A stretch of DNA of 64,000 nucleotides from Reticulitermes lucifugus (taxonomy: Eukaryota > Arthropoda > Insecta > Blattodea > Rhinotermitidae), in the NCBI GenBank assembly GCA_026260175.1, contig JAKCWW010000925.1, positions 22,640-86,639 of the forward strand, in the 5' to 3' direction. The notes below the pieces were generated by a model. That model saw only the letters and a program-made list of their open reading frames with translations, did not search any database and was not told the DNA's origin. Made by a program: the position numbers and the translations under genes. Positions 51,881 to 63,686 of this stretch are shown in pieces; within the stretch, counting starts at the first letter, position 1, and every line of letters begins with the position of its first letter.

Positions 51881-54291
51881 TACGTAAACTAGTACAGTCT
51901 TAGTATTAAGAGGTTACAAAATAGCTCTAACACCAAAGTAACTTAATTCAAATAACTTCGTGAAAGAAAAGAATCATTGAGAAATTGACGGCAGCACAAT
52001 TAGTAAAAAAAAGGCTTTTGACGGAACATGAAGGTCCATTACTCTGCCCACAAAAGCCCACCAGTGGGTTCTATTTTGAACGTGATTAATCCAGTCATCA
52101 GTATCAGATATCTTTGTCAGATGTCCATTTTAATATTACCTTGCCATTTATATCTACGTATCCTAAACAATCTCCTCCTTTCAAGGTTTTGCCTAATATT
52201 TTTTAACATTATTTATGTCTATAACTGAATAAATTAAATACTTTATGTTCAAACATGAATATAAGCAACAGTCTGACTAAAGATGGAAAACCTACGAGTA
52301 TATAAAATACATTTTGTAATTACTGCTACAGTGTCCACAAAATGCTCCCCAGAAAAAAAACACCGACAATTTCTTCTAAGAAGGGCTACAATTTAGGGTA
52401 TAACAGAAGGTTAACTCAGCTAGTCGTCAGGTGCTGCTTTTAAAAATATTTCAATACTCAACCAGTATTAAACATACGTAATGACCTAATATAAGTTTGG
52501 AATCGAGCTACTTTAATTTTATTTCCTCGCTGAATCAAGAGATAAAAATCGGTAGGGTGTTGTGATTTACCTTTTAGACAACGCGTTTTGAGATAACGCA
52601 CAGCATAACTGCTTAGGAATGTGGCAATAATTGCTACAAAAGTTTATATACATACATATCTCTTAGGGAATTTTTTTGGGACGAAAAGTAATTCAAACCT
52701 AAAAGTGCAGCTATCATTTCCGAAAAAGTATTTTTAAAATGAAGTGTAGTAAAAATTTCTAATTTAATAGGAGAAAATTTAAAATGTTCAAACATTATAC
52801 CTTTTAAAATATTTTGCCTCCTCATAAAATTATACATGATCCAGCTCTTTAATAAATCACACTAGGAATTGCTAAATTCTTCTGGATGGACAGAGGGTAA
52901 ACCTCAGTTATTTTAGCCAGTCTTCTGTTCGAGAATTTAATCCGAATCTCCCGGATACGAGGAAGGAGTTTTAAATATGTATCTAAATGGTTTTCAATTT
53001 TAATATTATCTTGTCATGTGTACTAACTTACGTTTTACAAACATCTCGCTCTTTTTGCCTGAAAATAAAAACATTTCGAAAAATGAAGTTACCACTTCCC
53101 TCTCTGCAAGTAAGATTAATCTCCAGCTCATTGTAACTTTAGAAGAACAGACCCACCCGACAGTTTCTGTCCCCTAATCTAAACACAAGTTTAGTCAGTT
53201 CCTGCCTTCAGCCCACAAAGCCACTCTAAATGTGTTTTTACCCTCGGCACAAGAAAGTCTTCAACGAAGTCACACAAACTCTGTTCTCTTCACTTGGCAG
53301 CAAGCAAAAAAGTCTAAACCACAATACTACCTATCAAATTGTACGTGCTGTGTCGAGCATATAAGCAGTTCAAATTTACAACGAAACATTTGCCGTATCT
53401 GTGCGATGTAATGTGTTCCCATTCAAGCAAGTTAATTAAAATTCTGTTTATCTAAGAGACCAAATGTAATGTTTCAGTTCCTAACAACATGCCCTCCCCG
53501 CTCTGACGGTATAACGCCCACCTCTACATTAAAACTTCCTGCAGCGTACCTTGATATTTTGTGTTACGTACTGTACTTCATTTCGTACTGCGCACAAAAC
53601 ACCTTACAATGGGAAAGAAGTAGGTTACTCTATGCACACAGTGAACTGAAGTAGCATTAAACTCTATTACGTATGAATAAATCATAAGCAAATTACTTTG
53701 CCAAGTAACAAACCGACATATCCTCTTCTTTCATGGCTTACTTCCCGTACCTCTATCGGGAAACAAACGTTTGTAGAATGCATCGAAACGACATGGCGCC
53801 GCCTAAAATATCCAATATATTTACTTTTCCTTTCATTTAATGATTAAAGAACAATCCAGCTATATATATGACAACTGGTACTGAAATGTAATTATAGATC
53901 TACAAGTTATGTATCAGGCATTTTATAGGTATAACATTTGTGACTATGCAAACCTTAGACGTTGTGTGACAAATTTGTTATACTGGAAGTATATTGGGTT
54001 TATAGGGTAAATTATGGAAGAAACTGTGCGAGAGAATAAAATTAATATTGTATAATTCTATTTATGGAGGGGTTTGTCCGTAATATTTTCCTCATAAATT
54101 CGTCTTCCTTTTTTCTTTATAGCCTACATACTTTGCAAATTAAAGAAGGAAATTACAGGTATTTCCTTAAGTGTGGGCGTAAAAGTGGGTAGAAGTTTTA
54201 GAATAACTAAATGTTATTCTTACTTTATTTAACACATTTGTCTTCTTATTTTGTATGTGACACACTTCGCGTGTCAATGACATGAATATGT
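51881..54291. other. Unannotated stretch
   Basis: AT-rich; no gene or recognised repeat. Confidence 0.55.
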
Positions 54292-54485
54292 AAAATCAAT
54301 ATCAGTCTGAACACAACTATCTTTATTAGACAAATAGTCTACCTGTCTAATTAAGCAACATGTTTCCACTTTAAACTAGGTGATCTTCACGATGACCTAA
54401 CTTAAGGGAGAAACATGTTGCTTTTTTAGAAATATAGGCTCTTTGTCTAATAAAGATGGTTGTGTTGAGACTGATATTAGATTTA
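54292..54485. mobile_element. Foldback element, family 2, with paired hammerhead-like halves
   Basis: The whole 194-bp unit is an inverted repeat. The left arm begins AAATCAATATCAGTCTG and includes ATCTTTATTAGACAAA and AAGCAACATGTTTCC. The right arm carries the inverse complements GGAGAAACATGTTGCTT, TTTGTCTAATAAAGAT and CAGACT-like GAGACTGATATTAG. Read outward from the centre, each arm has a (T)GAAGAT or CGATGA block, a short stem (CAC/GTG on the minus strand), and GAAACATGTTG. No flanking duplication is obvious. Confidence 0.7.
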
Positions 54486-57400
54486 TCAATTATGTTATTG
54501 AACAACCCTTAATCACTCTAAATGTTAAGAAGCCTTAAACAAATCAGGGAGACCTATTATAAAACTGAGATAGCAGTACATCGCAATTATAACTAATGGT
54601 AATTACAAAATATTTTCACAGAGTTTATGAAACCAAGGATAAAAGGCATTCGAGTCAACACACGCGGCCTCGGATAGCAAACACTACTATGCACATCCAT
54701 AAAGTGTGAAAGGACAGTATCCATTTTTATGGAAAGTAACACTCGTGGCGTATTTTGAGGCAAAGGCCACAGAAGTTTCAGACATAAAAGAAAACGAAGA
54801 AGCAGTCGCATGTGAACATCCGGTCCTCGACTGAATTTCCGACTAGACGCATCTGGAAGGGGTTCGACGTCCTTATACTAATTGAGCCAATTATTTTATG
54901 ACTACAAAGTCTAAAACGCGCATACAAAACCGAAAGCACTTTATTTTTCAATCATGATTGATTGATTCATTCATTCATTGAGTGAATGAGTGAGTTAATA
55001 AGTAAATGAGTGAGTGATCATTTAATGTAACCACAAATTTTCAACGTTAGGTATCAGCAACTTCTATTCGGACAGGATAAATATCATCAGAGTTAAGTGA
55101 GTAGAGATTAGGAAGGATGAGGTCCCGGATCATTTTAAGAAGCTGTCCTGGAATTTGTCTGCTATACCAAGACAGAACTATGTCAGGATAATCAATAAAG
55201 CAATTGAAATTGGAACTGGGTAACTCCTAAACACAAGTCTATAACAAACACCTGGATCTGTGTATGATGTTTTAAAAATCCTTTCCGAAAAGGAACAGTG
55301 TTTCATTTTAAAGTGGATATATTACTATTATCTTGCATCTGAAGTGTTTAGTGATATAAAAAGACGATTAATTTTGCCACCAAATTAGGCGTATTTTACT
55401 CTGAGTTTAAGAATTCGCTCATTTCAACAATACAAGTTCCGCAAAAAACAAATAAGACAAAATAATTTAATAGGGACTAGGGTGATTTGTATGTGCGATG
55501 CATTAACACAAAACTGAAAGCTGTAAGTATTTAAAAATTGCCTAATATTGCTGTCTTCTGAACATCATATTCTTACACGAGCATGTTTTCCATCCACCTG
55601 CTCTCAAAAGGTATCAACCCTTTTGCAGAGAAACACTGTTGTGTATTACATTGCCTGCCTTGTACTTGTTTCTTACGCAGATATTGGCACATACTTCCAA
55701 TATACATCTTCATATTCTTTACTTTTACTCTACCTTGTCCAATACTCAGAGTTTTATCTGCATGAAGTACAGCTCTTACATGATAGTCACTTACTTGTTA
55801 AAAATACCAAACCTTTTATGGAGCTCACTTTCCTCGTCTTAATACCCCGATACTGGATATCATCCTGAGGCAGGTGAATCCTAACCACAATCTCACGCGT
55901 TATTTCTTTAATACTTTCCTCTCAATTACGAATGTCACACAAAGGTATCACACACCTCAGTGCATTTCCTAGCTGAGTTATGTGCACTAAAGGCGTCGTA
56001 GGTTTCATTCTATTGATGTAGCAGAATGCACAATTACGAAGTTTCTGACTGATTTCCCCCACCTCCCAGGTACCGCTCCTTCATTAACAATGTTCTGTGT
56101 GTCACTAACTATTCGTACCCTACTTCATTTACACTTATTGCAAAGGCATCACTGGTTTAGAATTTGGTGGATTACACATTCAGAAATTTGTGGGGTGAAC
56201 TTTTGAATTATTTCGTTGAAAAGGTAAATGAATACATTAGCCTTTTTGTTCTGACGCATTTTTTTTGTTTTCAAGTATATTACTAGTATGTAACTTTTGT
56301 TGTGCTTACTTGAATTATAAACTAAAATCTCTTGAGGAAAATTAACATTTATTCTTAGAATTGTTGTGTTTATTTAACTACTTCGTGATACATAACATGT
56401 GGTTTATTTGTTCACGAATAGCATGGTGTTGGGCCGATATTCCGCACAATACAGGGTCGCTACGCTGTGTGATCCAGGCCAGTAACTCCTTTTATCTTCA
56501 TCATTTGTGTTATAGGGATTAGTACCAAATAGCAACCAAACTTACACGTGATTAGACACATTACCCTAGTTCCTGCTCTCCTATCGGAAAATCCAATAGC
56601 ATACTGAGCCCAAAAACATCAATGGAATTAATTAAATTAGGTAAAATACAAGATAATTCGAAAACAAGTGAAAATTTTACATGTTAATAATGAAGTAACC
56701 AGGAAACATACAAAGACATGGTACGAACAAATTCTTATGAAACTTCACAAATTTGATTGTAATAAACTACCAATTGACAAATTCCACGTTATTGTAGGCT
56801 CATCGTAACTTAATTTTAAACATGTAAAAGCTCTCAATTTCTTTTCGAATTACCCTTTATGCAACAACGTTAAACAGGCGATATTTCCAAACCAAGCTTC
56901 CGCTTACGAACAGCAAATTGTGGTGCGGACAAATTTAACTTCTCACTGCACCATACTGCGAGTGAATGTTCCTTTTAATTTCAATTCTTATAAAATATAA
57001 GTCTTTACTTTGAGTATGAATTTGTATCTATCCAGATTCGAAGGCGGTATGTGTCGATGTAACCCTCAGTCTTTAGTGTGAGAGCTCCAATTTCCACAGC
57101 GTTATATTCGACAGGCTAATGTTATTAACAACTGTCTTACCTCTGAAGATGGTAACCTATAACGTCTCACGCTTATGTAAGTCTCTTGCGCGTCGGATCG
57201 GGAAGTCAAGTTACATTTTCTGATGGAAGCTTCCCCGCCAGCAAATGGAACACGGAGATGCATCTAAGAATCTGCCTTGCCCAGATATTGACTAAGGTTC
57301 AGAAATCAGTTTACGCTGTGAGAAAAATGCCTTCTTCTGGCAATCTCCTTTATGACACTTTATACCTGGGGCAGGACCTCGTTACTATGGTGTCATGTGA

Positions 57401-58030
57401 TATTGCTTGGAAATTCAATCTCGAGGACGTACTTAAGGAAACAAAGGGAAGACTCTTTGTGGCACTACAGTCCTCAAATGAATATCGCGTCATTGTTAGA
57501 AGATGATAAAAAATAATAACAAGCAACCCAAACTGAGTGTCTCCGGCATCTTTTCAAACTTCTGTTCCTTCTTCCACATCACTGCCAGAGATCAAATGCT
57601 GCATACAAAACAAGAATATTAAGATGTTCAAACATTCCTATAAAAGCTTTGGCGTAACATCAGAAAATCTGATAAACTGCAGATGCCTTTATACTTCTTC
57701 ATGCACGAATTTGTGATTACTTCAGCTTATGCCACCAAGATAATTTGGGTTCTATGCGCACAGTAACAAACCATTTCTAGGGAGTTCTGACGATCCTATA
57801 TTACATTTAATTGTTAGTATGACTGAGTTTCTGAATATTATACTTTGTCTGGTACTCCGAACAGAACACCATTATAAAATTTTTCAGTCCTTGAATTCGG
57901 TTTTTAAAGCCTTCTATCAACACAAATACGTGTATATTCTACTCTTAAAAATATTAATATTATCAATAACCAGTTAATTAATTATCATTGTTCAGGTTTT
58001 TACCGCGGTGCATTTTGAGACTGTTGTCTT
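54486..58030. other. Unannotated stretch
   Basis: No gene recognised. A tetranucleotide tract lies at 54958-55022. Two 106-codon plus-strand frames (55548-55868, 57186-57506) lack any family resemblance I can name. Confidence 0.5.
54958..55022. repeat. (ATTC)n joined to (GAGT)n, partly palindromic
   Basis: ATTGATTCATTCATTCATTG is followed at once by AGTGAATGAGTGAG and further GAGT/AAGT units. The ATTC and GAAT parts can pair across the junction. Confidence 0.85.
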
Positions 58031-58130
58031 ATGAGTTGTGTCAGAGTTTAGTCTTGTAAGTTGATGTCAAGGTTCCGAAGGATCATCTTACCGCCATCTT
58101 CAGGGTCGAAGAATTTACAATGTGGAAACG
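58031..58130 (-). repeat. Partial foldback-like motif
   Basis: Minus strand: GACCCTGAAGATGGCGGTAA, then GATGATCCTTCGGAACCTTG. This resembles the inner arm of the 36510 element (CCCTGAAAATGGAGG, AAGATCAATCGAAATGTT). The ends of family 1 are not visible, so this is a fragment or a different family sharing the motif. Confidence 0.4.
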
Positions 58131-61085
58131 GCCAGTTTATACAAGCAGGGTGACAAGCAATGACCTTACTTAAATTTCCAGGAAGTCAGCGAGGAGGAAA
58201 CCTCTGTCCTTTGGACTGAGTGCTTTCGTGCTGCTGGTTCAAATAGAATAAATAAAAACTCGCTTTTTGCCTAGGCGGTCTAAGCAGGTGAGTGTATATA
58301 CTTGTATCGTTCGAAAGCGGAGATATACATTTCGAATTATGATCGACTCATAGACGTGTGTCAGCTTTTATTTATGCTATATTATGGTGCTTTCCAAATT
58401 CCCAAATCCTTAAATTTCCAAATAAAATGTAAAGGACTATTACAAGTCTGTAAGGTTCTGGTGACATTATATCACTTTTGGAAACATTCAGTCTTTGGAC
58501 TTTAACTGTACAGTAGACTACGGGCAGAATCCAAAGATTGGATTATTCCTAAACGTAAATATTTAATAATTAACCAGAGTAGCTAATCCGTTATAACTGA
58601 AAAAAATTCAACATCATTTTAGATTTTGCCAATTTCAGAAACCTTCAGCGCTTCACTTCCTTACTGGAGTGTATAAACTCACATAATTATGTGTCTATAT
58701 GTTATTAATTGTCCTCTTGTAAGCGGAAATAATCGCATTCATAAAATCAACTGAATAAATATGTGTAAAATTCATTGATGTTTTACAGGCCTACAATACA
58801 GTATAAAGTCGGTTTTCCAAATCCTGGAATGTCTAATTTAAATATGGTGCTTCATGCCTTTTATCATTTTCCCAGATCCTTAGTGACATAACCAAAGATT
58901 AATTACCGGCAATTCCAGATCTCTAATTCAAATTGACCTAAATTCTTCCCGCAATTTAATCTTAAACTTTTAAAGCCTAGTAGTTACTTTGTTTAGCCAG
59001 TGGCTTTAGGAAGAAAGCCAATTTAGAAACCGAGGAGTCTATTCTCATTGAAAGGATTGTAAGGCATGTGCACTTTGAGCATCGGCTGTAGGTTTTTCAA
59101 ATATCCCATCGGAATTCAGTGCATAGACACGTGCGCAATGTGCCTGTATTAAGTATGCAACAGAGAACTGAAAATACAAATATTGACATAAAACTAAAGC
59201 GAATATAATAAAAAGTTTCAGGATTACATCAATACTAGTGATTTATTGAAACGTCCCTTTTAATCGTTATTTAACGACTTAATCATGGTGTGCTATGGGC
59301 CAAAATTGTAGACCTCCTTAAAGGTTTACGAGTTTAGAGTACCTTGGAATAATTTGGAATATTTAGGAACATGCATAATCTAGCAAAACCATTTCATGAC
59401 TATACAGTAAGTATCTATAACACTGTAAGCTGGATTTTGTCTGCGATAAATGCACGAATAAGGAACTGAAATGTGAGAAATATCAGTGAAAGCAAATCCT
59501 GACAATGTTCAATGTAATACACCTCTCTTCTTATTACTGATGGATTTTCAGACATCGTGTTCGAATCTGTAACTTATACGTTAAATCTCAGTTTCAAGAT
59601 TAGGGCCAATAATACATATAACAACAACACCAATTTAAACAATTTGTGAAAATGGTGCAAAAATATTTGTGACCGAGTGTACGGAGGAGTGATTGCTGAG
59701 CGATATCTTGAAGCAGCAGTGTTACTTCTTAGATAACTTTAATTAAATGCACTCAGAAATCTACAGACCTCCTCAAGTCCTAAGTTTGGTACATTATGTG
59801 TGGAATGTTGTTCATTAAATGTTTTCAGCAAACCTTGAATCGAAATCTCATAATTATGGAAAGCTACAAATTTCAGCCGATCGGTTTCCTCCATAGCAAA
59901 AGCTTTCCAACCAGTATACAGGAAATCAGAACATGAACAATTGAAGTAAATTATTACACTACAATTATGCTGCAAGTATGCCTGAACACGTTTGCCACAC
60001 ATGCAACGTCACGGTCTTATTACGAGAGATTATCAAGTCGACAAAATAATATTCAATCTAAAATGAGCGTGTGTTGTAGAATTGTACTTTTGTGCATTGT
60101 AGACTAAATTCAACAATAATAATCCTGTGTACTATAAACGTCTCTCACTTTTATTTGCAAAAAATAGCTAGCAAAGCAGATTATAATTTTAGGTTTGTTT
60201 TAAAAAAAACATTCGAAAAGATGTCATTAGTTTTACCCTGTGAGTGTAAGATTACTAAGGCTGCAACTGTGGAACTCACTTTCATGAAATCGGAACTGTA
60301 GAGAGCTACTGGCTTCTGTCGATCCTTTTAGTTTTGGTTTATAGCAGATCGGTTGAAAATGTTTGTATTTAAGGCCGTGACTTGATAAGCATGTTTTGTC
60401 GTATGTAATATTTGGGAGATGATTCCTGATTTCGAGAAATTTTCAGTACTCATGATTCAGCGACATTGAAAACATAGTCCAAAGATCCTGCTAACTTTAT
60501 GTTTACAAATATTGTATAAATTAGGCATGAGACGAGCATCATACACAAAAAACACGCTTCTTCTTCCGCCTCTAGAGTTTGGCATATATTTCCCTCCCCT
60601 GTTCAATGGTTGTAACTCTGTAGATTGGTTTGCTTATACAAAGTGCTGAAATTATTACAAAATTACGTAAACAGTAAGATAAACTAATTTAATTGACACA
60701 CAAGTTTTGTGCTATATTATATAAAATTTCAAAATAAAGCTTGCAACAATATACATAAAGAGCAAATAGGCATTAAAATATATTACAGTTAACTACCATA
60801 TTATCTCTATCAATATTTCACTTTGTCAGTACATAATAGTATATTAACGTGATTTTTATATACGTACATATCAATTTAACTACAGGACCATAATTCACTG
60901 CATGTATCTTCAGTGTACATAATCCACAGCACTCTAATCCACGTAAAACAACCTTTTACTTTCTAATAGTTTATACATATTCGTAAGATACTCTTTAAAT
61001 TGTGAATTTAACCAAAATTATATAAAGTTTTTAGCTGTGGACGGATTTCGACACATTGTAATTATAGCTGTGTTCTTGTTCTTAT
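58131..61085. other. Unannotated stretch
   Basis: No gene recognised. The 87-codon minus frame at 59739-60002 has a protein-like composition but matches nothing I know. Confidence 0.5.
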
Positions 61086-61127
61086 CACCCTGAAGATGGC
61101 CACAAGAGTGGCCAAACGATGTCGGTG
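61086..61127 (+). ncRNA. Hammerhead-ribozyme-like motif (second-best copy)
   Basis: Stem I CACC (61086-61089) pairs with GGTG (61124-61127). CTGAAGA is at 61090-61096, then one T. Stem II is GGCCAC / GTGGCC (six pairs) with loop AAGA (61098-61113). AAAC is at 61114-61117, so the expected G before it is missing. GAT, then GTC (61121-61123), is the predicted cleavage triplet. The extra T after the first core is shared with the 21169 copy, so it is a family feature rather than a random insertion. Confidence 0.45.
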
Positions 61128-63124
61128 TTTACTATATAATAAACTTACATTCACATATTCAAGTGCATTTGTTGGTGTTTTTAAAAAGAATTATATATTA
61201 GTATTAATTTATACATATTTGTATCGGTCCTGTTGGGATCGTATGTTTATTGCATGAGACAAATTATGCACATTTTCTGTTGTTATCCTTTATGTTACAT
61301 TAGGTAACATACATTAATTTAATTTACATTTATAAAGTAGCTGTAATGAGTTTCGGTTGTAGGGACTAATATGCAATAAAGACATGTGAATAAAAAATTG
61401 CTTAATCAACTGAATGTTTGAAATTAATTTTTTCATTCTCACATGAATGAACAATGTATCATTCACCCAAACACGTGCGCTGGGATTCCGGTGAGTTAGA
61501 ACAGAAGCTTTGACTGTTTTTAAATATCTACACACACATACAGCCTACCTGTAATTGGTTGAAATATTTGAGTTCTTGTTATGGGGAGTTTACAGTGAAA
61601 CTACGTTTTAAAAGCAAAGTCTATATTTTTATTTTCTTTAAATATTAAATAAAATTGCTTTACTCAAATGTTTGCCAATTTTAAATGCATCAAATAATAA
61701 TCCAACAATATTATCAGAGCAAAAGAATTTTAGACAAAAAATGTTTTACGAAAAAAAGAAAGGTTTCAAGTATTATTGCGTACCTTTCAGTTTATTTCCA
61801 CGTGTAGTTTCATTTAAAATTTCATAGTACAATCAAAAATCCCTCCCTTAACCTTTTAAAGCTTAGGGGTTACTTTACGTATCACCAGGCTTTAACATTC
61901 CAAAATTCTGTTTGGTTCTCACATTCGGTTCATGTGTCTTGTACGGATGTCAGAACAAACAGCGACTTTTTCTTATGCAATATTAACAGATTGGTTTTAT
62001 ATAACCGAGGTGGAGACTGTTTACTGCGCCAGTACGCTCTGAGTCCTTACAAAAAACAGACACGTTTCTTCTTTAAAGGGTTAGAACAAACAACGGCATT
62101 GCTTTAAAGAGCTCGGAAAAATAAATATCAACACTTAAATACAATAATAATTCTTAAAATAGTCCACGAAATAAAAATGAGCAAATTATAATGACATAAA
62201 ATTTGAACACCATAAAACTGATTGTATGAAGCCAATTAAATTCGTATTCATATCGCACGAAACTTGTACTCACATTACAATGACATAACTGGATCCTCAA
62301 GGAGAGTAACATCAAATTAGGGAGATTTAACAGAACTATAAAATGTATAATATCATATACAAGAATATTTTCTCATATATGTCCAGCAGAAATTTCTTAG
62401 CGTATGAAAACACAACACCAAAAAATCTGCCAATCTAGAGTCAAATTTAGGTTTATAAATTGCTTACTTGTGAACTACATTTAAATAAAAACCAAAGACA
62501 AAATAAATTACATATTCTAAGGCAGTAAAAACGTTAGCAGTAAAGTTAGGAAAGGATTAGAGATACATTAATTGTGAAATTATTAAAATAAATAGAAAAG
62601 TTTTAGCTTTGAAAGTTCGATTGCTAATAGTATGGCTACATATTTATGGCTCATTTAACCATGTTGTTAGTAGCTCACTTTTTGTAACGTTGGGTGTTAG
62701 TAGCTCACTTTTTGTAACGTTGGGTGTTAGGATGATTTGTGCACAGTGAAGTGGAAATGACGTGGAAGGAAGCGATTGTGGCCTAATTTAATTTGCTGCC
62801 CCCATATTCGCCTGAAGGGAATGAGGAATTTGCGAATAACGTAAGAGCACCCCGCTTCCAACCGATATTCGAGATGGACACCTCCAAAGTAGGCCTGCAA
62901 TTTAGAAGCGTTTTTATTTTAGTCAACTTGCTCATTTGCACGTAATGGAAAACAAGATAGACAATGTATACATAACGTAACAATGTTGAGCCCTTGCATA
63001 GTGTTTATATCTCCTCGTCTGTACTAACATCCTGATACCATTTTACTCGAATAGAGCGATTTTATGACTATTACATATCGCCGGAAAAAATAAAATTCAC
63101 TTAGGTCTTCATTCAAAGTTCCCG
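61128..63124. other. Unannotated stretch
   Basis: No gene seen. It contains a 30-bp tandem duplication at 62666-62725. Confidence 0.55.
62666..62725. repeat. Perfect 30-bp tandem duplication
   Basis: The unit starting GTTAGTAGCTCACTTTTTG occurs at 62666-62695 and again at 62696-62725 without mismatch. A third start, GTTAG, follows at 62726. Confidence 0.95.
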
Positions 63125-63335
63125 CTATTTTTCACCGATTTTAACAAAATTTTGAGTTGATGACGTATTTTGCTAAAAGTCCTCAATATCAGATTTCACG
63201 GAAATACTCCCAGTGGCAGCCGCGCTAATATATCCGAACAGACCTACAGATATAGGAACAGACGGATATGACGAAGGTAGACCTAATAGCAGCTTTCCTT
63301 TACTATGCGAACGCTCCTAATAAAAGTTTTAAAAT
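63125..63335 (+). repeat. Dispersed repeat with CAGA core, copy 2
   Basis: The blocks run in the same order as 17540-17735 on the minus strand: a GGAAATACTCCCAGTGGCAG region, CGAACAGACC...GGAACAGACGG, GATATGACGAAGGTAG, then CTAATAGCAGCTTTCCTTTA and GCGAACGCTCCTAA. The CAGA tract is shorter here and the copy is diverged. Confidence 0.65.
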
Positions 63336-63686
63336 TGTGTGACTAGCAGGAATATGCAATTAGAATCGTCGAAGAAGGTCTTGTGGCCTTCTGTAGTTTT
63401 CTTATTAATTTTCTTGTTCTGTCTGCGAAAGGTTACTTACAGTCCTGCTTCTTAACAGACAGAAAAGTGTTAGATTTAAAGACTAAAAAAACACATATAA
63501 ATCTTAGGCAAAGTACTTTTAAAATTGTTCGATATGGATGAAAATTGAAATGCCCCTCCCCAAATTTTCTTCAGTTCTCAATCGTGAAAATCTTTCCAGA
63601 AGCTTCCGTGTATTTATATCTGTGCTGACAGACATGACCAGGATGCGAACACTCTAATAAGACAAGTATAAATTTATGCCCTGTGA
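63336..63686. other. Unannotated stretch
   Basis: No gene seen. The following reverse-transcriptase frame has an in-frame TGA at 63684-63686, and I see no endonuclease domain here. Confidence 0.5.

Noticed and set aside
57140-57175. CTCTGAAGATGGTAACCTATAACGTC as a further hammerhead-like site
   Set aside because: A GGT/ACC stem is possible but GAAAC is missing and no stem I is seen. Too weak to list.
57186-57506. 106-codon plus-strand frame
   Set aside because: The start is not ATG and no domain or neighbouring exon signal supports it.
59739-60002. 87-codon minus-strand frame with protein-like composition
   Set aside because: No known family. Could be an old transposon piece or an exon, but nothing in the sequence decides it.
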